Below are positions 13,787 to 18,650 of a stretch of DNA of 18,650 nt, one piece after another (within the stretch, counting starts at the first letter, position 1; each line of letters begins with the position of its first letter). The notes below the pieces were generated by a model. It was not told where the DNA came from, ran no database searches, and saw nothing but the letters and a program-made list of their open reading frames with translations. A program made the position numbers and the translations under genes. The stretch comes from an uncultured Treponema sp. Its GTDB lineage: Bacteria > Spirochaetota > Spirochaetia > Treponematales > Treponemataceae. The stretch is taken from assembly GCA_905372235.1 (NCBI GenBank), contig CAJPOF010000048.1, positions 1 to 18,650 of the forward strand. The letters run 5' to 3'.

Positions 13787-15076
13787 TCAAATCACTGTCC
13801 CATCCTTTATTACTGCGCCTTTCCTTATCACGATTATTCCGTCTGCGCAGTAAAAGCCTTCATGCTCGCCGTTTTCGTATACGTTTCCATCAACGTTTAT
13901 CCGTACGTCGTTTCCTATGTGGGCGTTCTTGTCGATTATGGTTCTTGATATCCTGCAGTTTCTGCCGATTCCCACATCAGGAAGCCCGTGTTTTCTGTTG
14001 AACGCCTTAGCTTCCTCGTTTTCGTAGAAATCCGCGCCCATCATGACCACGCCGTCAAGTTCGCAGCCGCTTTCAATCTTTGCCCTCAGCCCTATCACGG
14101 ATTTTTTTATGGAGCAGTCGTTTATGACGCATCCGTCTGAGGTAAGGACGGCTTCCATGTACGCCTTGTTTATTTTTGACGGCGGAAGATTTCTTGCGTG
14201 TGTGTATACGGGTTCGTCCTCGTCGTAGAAGTTGAACTCAGGATGGGTTTCCGTAAGGGCGATGTTCGCCTCGTAGAAACTTCTTACAGTTCCGATGTCC
14301 TCCCAGTACCTGTCGAAGATGTAGGCGAAGATTTTCTTTTCTTTTATCGTCTCCGGAATGACCTCTTTACCGAAGTCCCTGAATTCGTTGTCGAGCGCTT
14401 TTTCCATCGCCTTGGCGTTAAAAATGTATATTCCCATGGACGCAAGATATTCCTTTCCTTGGGGAAGCTCTTTTCTTTGTGCTTCAGGGATTTTTAGCCC
14501 GTCCATGATTTTTTCGTCTTTCGGCTTTTCCACAAAGTCCTTGATGTAGCCGTTTTCGTCTATGCGCATTATTCCGAATCCGCTTGCGTCCTTTCGTGTT
14601 ACGGCTGTTGTCGCTATGGAAACTTCCGCCCCGCTTTTTATGTGCGCCTCAAAGAAAGCGTTCAGATCCATCTTGTACAGCTGGTCGCCGGAAAGGATTA
14701 TGTAATGCGTGGGATTTTGCGCCTCGAAGTGTCCGAAACTTTTCCGTACGCTGTCGGCAGTCCCTTCGTACCAGCCTGAATGCTCGAGCGTCTGCTCCGC
14801 CGCAAGAATCTCCACGAAACCTTTTGAGAATCTGTCGAAGTTGTACGAGTTCGTGATGTGCAGATGAAGCGAAGTTGAATTGAACTGTGTAAGAAGATAT
14901 ATTTTCTTGAATCCTGAGTTTATACAGTTAGAGATAGGAATGTCCACTATCCTGTATTTCCCGCCGAACGATACTGAAGGTTTTGCCCTTTCTTTGGTTA
15001 GAGGATAAAGCCTTGTGCCTTTTCCGCCACCCAAAATCAATGCGACCACACGTGTCTTGTTCTTTTCTCTTTCCAT
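13787..15076 (-). CDS. glgC: Glucose-1-phosphate adenylyltransferase
   Basis: Forms ADP-glucose from ATP and glucose-1-phosphate, the committed step of glycogen synthesis. From ATG 15076 the protein is 429 aa. The nucleotide loop is GGGKGTRLYPLT near residue 15, followed by AKPSVSFGGKYRIVDIPISN; later come a sugar-binding DFVEKPK, RYWEDIGT and a C-terminal left-handed beta-helix (GIGRNCRISRTIIDKNAHIG). The frame remains open to 15166 but the extra 30 residues are not conserved-looking (MTQIVFQKNLSWNTIYKC) and overlap a promoter and a hairpin, so 15076 is preferred. There is no Shine-Dalgarno and TATAAT ends 7 nt before ATG, suggesting a leaderless mRNA. It has its own promoter and is not in the murG operon. 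Confidence 0.93.
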   Translation of the reverse strand: MEREKNKTRVVALILGGGKGTRLYPLTKERAKPSVSFGGKYRIVDIPISNCINSGFKKIYLLTQFNSTSLHLHITNSYNFDRFSKGFVEILAAEQTLEHSGWYEGTADSVRKSFGHFEAQNPTHYIILSGDQLYKMDLNAFFEAHIKSGAEVSIATTAVTRKDASGFGIMRIDENGYIKDFVEKPKDEKIMDGLKIPEAQRKELPQGKEYLASMGIYIFNAKAMEKALDNEFRDFGKEVIPETIKEKKIFAYIFDRYWEDIGTVRSFYEANIALTETHPEFNFYDEDEPVYTHARNLPPSKINKAYMEAVLTSDGCVINDCSIKKSVIGLRAKIESGCELDGVVMMGADFYENEEAKAFNRKHGLPDVGIGRNCRISRTIIDKNAHIGNDVRINVDGNVYENGEHEGFYCADGIIVIRKGAVIKDGTVI

Positions 15077-15083
15077 GTGTTCA

Positions 15084-15112
15084 ATTATAAGCGACAAAAG
15101 ACGAAAACACAA
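15084..15112 (-). promoter_or_regulatory. glgC promoter with -10 abutting the start codon
   Basis: TATAAT (15089-15084) perfect, 17-bp spacer, TTGTGT (15112-15107), with 7 nt between the -10 and ATG 15076. The predicted transcription start falls at the ATG. Confidence 0.6.
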
Positions 15113-15120
15113 ACATTTGT

Positions 15121-15159
15121 AAATCGTATTCCAAGAAAGATTTTTCTGAAATACGATTT
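15121..15159. repeat. Nested hairpin between the beta-helix gene and glgC
   Basis: AAATCGTATT (15121-15130) pairs with AATACGATTT (15150-15159), a 10-bp stem. Within it AGAAA (15134-15138) pairs with TTTCT (15143-15147) around GATT. It lies 12 bp beyond the beta-helix stop (15172) and immediately upstream of the glgC -35. It may be the terminator of the former or an operator site for the latter. No T-run follows on the minus strand. Confidence 0.5.
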
Positions 15160-15171
15160 GCGTCAAAGTTT

Positions 15172-18100
15172 TTAAGGTTTTGTAAAAGTCCCTGAATCAA
15201 GTTTTCCAAGCGAGGTTCCATCTTTTTTGTCGTAAAGGAAGGCGGTCCATGTGTATGTGCCGGATGGTGTCGCTATGTTTTTTGTTATATTATCTTGTGA
15301 GGACTCTCCCCATTCGGTTATTGTTGAAGGAGATCCGTTTCTTGTCACACGAAGTTGTATCGAATATCCGGGGAATGGATTTTTTATCTTGTAGGTAAAA
15401 ATGTTTGTTCCGCTGTTGAAGTCTCCTTCAAACTCAACTTCCTTTAGTTGCCCGGTGCTGCTGTTTGCTCTGTGAATGTAGAATGCTTTTGCCGTTGCGG
15501 TAGCACCTGAACCTGTTATTTTGGGCGCTACTGAAATTATTTTTGATATGTTGTCAGGAACTGAACCGCTTATTACTTTTGTGCCATCGACAAGTTTATC
15601 AACTGTTATTCGTACAAAAGATGGATTTCCAGTGGCTGGAGCGGGAGAGGCTATCTGTATGATTGTGCTGTTTGTTCCGTAGGAGGGTAAATATATGTCG
15701 TTATCGTCATTCTTGTTTCCTACCTCTATACCTTTTTCTTCAAGTTCAACAACGCCGGATGTTCCTGTTCCGTAGACAGGGATATATATTCCTTTTCCGT
15801 GTTTTATTGAAAAATCTCCTTCCCATTTGTTGCCTTTTATAATTGTATTTCCGGTTAGTTTGGTAGGGCTCTTTAATCCTGAATATATTCCGGCTCCAAA
15901 GGCATCTTTCCCAGTTTGTGTTGTGCTTATCGTATTTCCATCTATGATGCAACTGGAAAGTGTTACTGATGTTGCGGTCATTTCCTCTGCAACACATATT
16001 CCGCCACCTGTTATTCTAGTGGTACTGTTTCCCACGGCTTTGTTGTTTTTCACGTTGCAGTATTCAAGTTTTATATTATTTGAACCTGCATTGAAGCATA
16101 GCCCTCCGCCGTGAGCCCCTGTGTTTCCTATTATCGAGACACGTTTATCTTTTTCTCCAAGAATTTGTAGTGTTTTTGTGTTAAATATTCCGCCGCCGCT
16201 TTCCTTCGATGTGTTGTAGCCTATAGTTCCGTTTCCTATTTGCAAAGTACCGGCATTATGTATTCCGCCACCATTGCTGGTTGCATGATTGCAGTACACT
16301 CCGCCTGTAAAACTAGCGTCCTTTACTGCAGCTCCCTCCGCATTCTTTTTATATCCTATGTATATTTTACCGTTGCTATCATTGTAGATTCCGCCCCCGT
16401 TTTCCGCTTGGTTTGAGGACTCGTTTTCTGTCAGTGGAGCGTCTGTCTTTGTGCTGTCGCCCACTATGGCAGTTCCTGACATGTATATTGTTCCTTCGTT
16501 ATAAATTCCTCCGCCTTTTTTATCTGATATGTTATTCTGTATGACACCGCTTTCCATTATTAATTCTGTATTTTTATAAAGTCTTATACCTCCGCCTCCC
16601 GAATATCCTTTGTTTCCTGAGATGTACATTCCGCTTCCGTTTTCTATCACAAGGCTTCCGTTGTAAACTGTGATTCCTCCGCAGCCTTGAGATGAACGGT
16701 TTCCAATTTTGGGAAGTTTTAAAAGTGGATGATGCGGAAAAGATTCATCTTCTTCAAATTTGTTTTTATTACCTATGAGAGTATCTCCTTTAAGAGTGCA
16801 AGTAGCTTTCGCTTGGCTCGCTGTTACAGAAGAGCCAACTGTTATTGTTCCGCCGCTTTGAGAAAGACAGCGGTCCACAATCGTGTTCCCTTCCAGGCTG
16901 AAATCTGCAAGGGAATATATTGCGCTTCCGCTATTTAAGGCTACACAGTCTGTTATTTGTGTGGAATTTATTACAGAATCTTTGGCATCTCTTGCAAGGT
17001 ATATTCCGCCACCACTTTTTGAAGCGCTTGGAGTCCATGTCCAGCAGTTTTTTATTGAGCAGTTCTGAAGTTCTATTTTTCCTTCGGCGTAAATTCCTGC
17101 ACCCCCGACTGTAGGCTCTACGTTCTTTTTATCTCCGTCAAGTTCGATTCCTTCCATGTGAAGTTTGCCTTTGTCTGTGGTGTTGTTTATTACCTCTATC
17201 ATGCTTTTCGTGTTTAAATCTGCTCTTTTTATCGTTGCGTAGTTGCCAGTGTCATTTTCAAACTTTATGATTTTTATTTTATTGCGTATTTCTATTGGAG
17301 CTGATTCGGTTGATTTTCCGCTTAGGATGATTGTGTATTCCTTTTCTTTTAGCGGAGAGTCTTTTATTTTTTCCGCGGCTTTTCCTACGGTTTTAAGCGG
17401 AGAATAATAGCCGCCGGTGTTTGAATCGTCTCCTTCCGTTCCGATTTTTCCGCCTTCGCCGTTTACATAGAACACTGTGGGGATAAAATCTTCCACCAAA
17501 GCCTTTGTTATTTTCATGATAACCTTATCGCCGTCTTGGCTTAGATGCATGCCGTCTGCGGCGCTAGAAATCCATGTATTTGTTTCGATGTTGTCAAATA
17601 CATTTACGGCTTCCGAACATGAATAAAGCAGAATGTTGTTGCTGTCGTATAACGCGAAGTCTACCATGTAACTACCGGAAGAAACTGTATCTACTCCAGC
17701 CGGTGCGCTGTCATAAATCATGTTGAAAGTTGCTTTTCCGCTTGAAGGAGTTATAGTTTTTGTTTTTTCAGCACCATTTTCTTTCCATTTTGCTACGATT
17801 TTTGTTATGTTAGTCGCTGTTTCAATTTCTATCGGAAGATTTACTTTTCCTTTTCCGCTTGCGCTGCTTATATAAGTTACAGAAAGGCTTATGTCTTCTA
17901 CCACAAGAGTCGTAGAATCGATCGTTATGCTTTTTTTCCCCTCAAAAACTTGCTTGGTTTTGGACGGATCGGAAAATCCCTTTGCCGTAAAATTCCATGT
18001 TCCCGGTGTAAGTTTTATGGAAAAATTATTTCCTGTAACGTTGGCATTTACAGTTGTCCCGTCTTTTTTTGCTTCAACCGTGTAGTGAATGGTGGTTGGT

Positions 18101-18258
18101 TTTGTGGGAATTGCGGTTCTTTCCACAGAAGAAGTCAAAATTCCTTTGACCGTTATGAATGTGTTTTCTTTTTCGAACCCATTTTTGCATCCGATGCCTG
18201 CAACAGTCATCATAAAAGATGCAAAAAGAATCAGCGTAAGTTCTTTAAAAAATTTCAT
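15172..18258 (-). CDS. Large surface beta-helix protein (polymorphic-outer-membrane-like)
   Basis: A 1028-aa exported protein. The N-terminus is a signal sequence with Cys at residue 24 (MTVAGIGCKN), a relaxed lipobox, so it may be a lipoprotein. Residues about 30-250 look like beta-sandwich modules (VKGILTSSV...; LTPGTWNFTAKGF). From about 262 (TVFYVNGEGG, then SPLKTVGKAAEKI) the protein enters a right-handed parallel beta-helix with repeated GG-[GA]-[IL] rungs: GGGIYLA, GGGGIRLY, GGGIYNEG, GGGIYND, GGGIHNAG, GGGIFNT, GGGLCF and GGGICVAEE, rich in N/S/T. The end resembles a small Ig-like fold (TRNGSPSTITEWGES). AGGAG with about 9 nt spacing supports ATG 18258. Such proteins in treponemes are surface adhesins or antigens. 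The exact ligand cannot be told. Confidence 0.88.
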   Translation of the reverse strand: MKFFKELTLILFASFMMTVAGIGCKNGFEKENTFITVKGILTSSVERTAIPTKPTTIHYTVEAKKDGTTVNANVTGNNFSIKLTPGTWNFTAKGFSDPSKTKQVFEGKKSITIDSTTLVVEDISLSVTYISSASGKGKVNLPIEIETATNITKIVAKWKENGAEKTKTITPSSGKATFNMIYDSAPAGVDTVSSGSYMVDFALYDSNNILLYSCSEAVNVFDNIETNTWISSAADGMHLSQDGDKVIMKITKALVEDFIPTVFYVNGEGGKIGTEGDDSNTGGYYSPLKTVGKAAEKIKDSPLKEKEYTIILSGKSTESAPIEIRNKIKIIKFENDTGNYATIKRADLNTKSMIEVINNTTDKGKLHMEGIELDGDKKNVEPTVGGAGIYAEGKIELQNCSIKNCWTWTPSASKSGGGIYLARDAKDSVINSTQITDCVALNSGSAIYSLADFSLEGNTIVDRCLSQSGGTITVGSSVTASQAKATCTLKGDTLIGNKNKFEEDESFPHHPLLKLPKIGNRSSQGCGGITVYNGSLVIENGSGMYISGNKGYSGGGGIRLYKNTELIMESGVIQNNISDKKGGGIYNEGTIYMSGTAIVGDSTKTDAPLTENESSNQAENGGGIYNDSNGKIYIGYKKNAEGAAVKDASFTGGVYCNHATSNGGGIHNAGTLQIGNGTIGYNTSKESGGGIFNTKTLQILGEKDKRVSIIGNTGAHGGGLCFNAGSNNIKLEYCNVKNNKAVGNSTTRITGGGICVAEEMTATSVTLSSCIIDGNTISTTQTGKDAFGAGIYSGLKSPTKLTGNTIIKGNKWEGDFSIKHGKGIYIPVYGTGTSGVVELEEKGIEVGNKNDDNDIYLPSYGTNSTIIQIASPAPATGNPSFVRITVDKLVDGTKVISGSVPDNISKIISVAPKITGSGATATAKAFYIHRANSSTGQLKEVEFEGDFNSGTNIFTYKIKNPFPGYSIQLRVTRNGSPSTITEWGESSQDNITKNIATPSGTYTWTAFLYDKKDGTSLGKLDSGTFTKP

Positions 18259-18283
18259 AATCCACTTCTCCTACATTCCTGTA

Positions 18284-18299
18284 CGCACTTGTACGTGCG
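18284..18299. repeat. Short hairpin in the beta-helix gene leader
   Basis: CGCAC-TTGTAC-GTGCG: a 5-bp stem with a 6-nt loop, 26 bp upstream of the start codon and just upstream of the ribosome site (TAGGAG). GTAC also occurs twice and can pair alternatively. Possible 5' leader structure. Confidence 0.35.
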
Positions 18300-18421
18300 C
18301 TTTCAACAAAGCAAGAACATACGTATAACATTTTAATATATTTTTGTGATTTTGAAAGCCCCCGTTCATGGTGTGTCCAAGACTTATTGCCTCATGCTTT
18401 TTAGTATGCTAGATTTACGGA

Positions 18422-18650
18422 ATGTTTTTATTCACGGTTATTTTGATTCCTGCAACTCTTGTGTTTTATTGCGTGAGCGTCCGTGACAAAATGATTGTCG
18501 CCGTCTCTTTATGCGGAATCTTGTCGGGATTTTTTGTATGCATATGCACATCGCTTTTTACTTTTATGCATAGAGTGCCGCTGTATTCGTTCGGTTCTAA
18601 TTTCAGCTATTACGCATCCAGAGAATACATTTTGCCGATTGTCCTGATTT
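18422..18650 (+). CDS. N-terminal part of an integral membrane protein (partial)
   Basis: Starts at ATG 18422 and runs open to the right edge for at least 76 codons. The first 17 residues (MFLFTVILIPATLVFYC) and about residues 24-46 (MIVAVSLCGILSGFFVCICTSLF) are hydrophobic spans separated by VSVRDK. A polar stretch (HRVPLYSFGSNFSYYASREYI) leads to a third span at the edge (LPIVLI). I do not recognise the family. A weak promoter, TTGCCT-17-TAGATT, ends 6 nt before the ATG. It is divergent from the beta-helix gene across a 163-bp gap. Confidence 0.65.
   Translation, partial: MFLFTVILIPATLVFYCVSVRDKMIVAVSLCGILSGFFVCICTSLFTFMHRVPLYSFGSNFSYYASREYILPIVLI

Noticed and set aside
15077..15166. An upstream 30-codon extension of glgC
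   Set aside because: It crosses the likely promoter and a hairpin, has no ribosome site, and the conserved N-terminus of the enzyme begins after M(15076).

Overview
The window reads as a chromosome segment from a host-associated Treponema or a close spirochaete. The basis is the + strand block murG, cvpA, DNA polymerase III delta', a cytoplasmic PAS/histidine kinase and an NtrC-type sigma-54 activator. From memory this matches the order of the T. pallidum TP0519-TP0523 region. A large Gly-rich beta-helix surface protein and treponeme-style ankyrin proteins support it. No rRNA, tRNA or CRISPR is visible.

Layout. (A) 1-2470: the 3' end of an unknown + gene, then a convergent minus-strand cluster with two ATGA start/stop overlaps: a 66-aa protein, an exported protein with six CxxCxGxG zinc-finger motifs that is split by an in-frame amber codon, an 88-aa protein and an exported ankyrin-like protein. 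(B) 2470-5320: three back-to-back hairpins, then a minus-strand Type II restriction-modification operon (C5-cytosine methyltransferase, PLD-fold endonuclease of the NgoFVII type, and a wrecked Vsr mismatch endonuclease). (C) 5530-7225: a flavodoxin gene that lacks its 5' end, about six short hairpins in 225 bp, one of them built like an integron attC site, then two small + genes (a two-TM protein and a DUF4177 protein) and a 23-bp tandem repeat. (D) 7225-13650: the core + operon, starting with a protein that joins a Rossmann-like domain to ankyrin repeats. (E) 13650-18260: a bidirectional hairpin region, then minus-strand glgC and a 1028-aa beta-helix protein. (F) 18420-18650: the start of a + strand membrane protein.

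How it works together. Block D couples lipid II synthesis (MurG), a membrane protein (CvpA), clamp-loader function (HolB) and a two-component system whose kinase and regulator genes overlap, so growth functions and sigma-54 signalling appear co-transcribed. Blocks A-C are AT-richer, carry three broken genes, a restriction-modification system and palindrome clusters, and look like an accessory region with integron- or repeat-mediated turnover.

The leads I rate highest are: the attC-like site and the hairpin array abutting the truncated flavodoxin; the exported CxxCxGxG/ankyrin operon; the Vsr remnant with an amber codon at a Gln-like position; and two genes (ankyrin at 7260 and glgC) that lack a Shine-Dalgarno site and have a -10 box exactly 7 nt before ATG, which suggests leaderless mRNAs.
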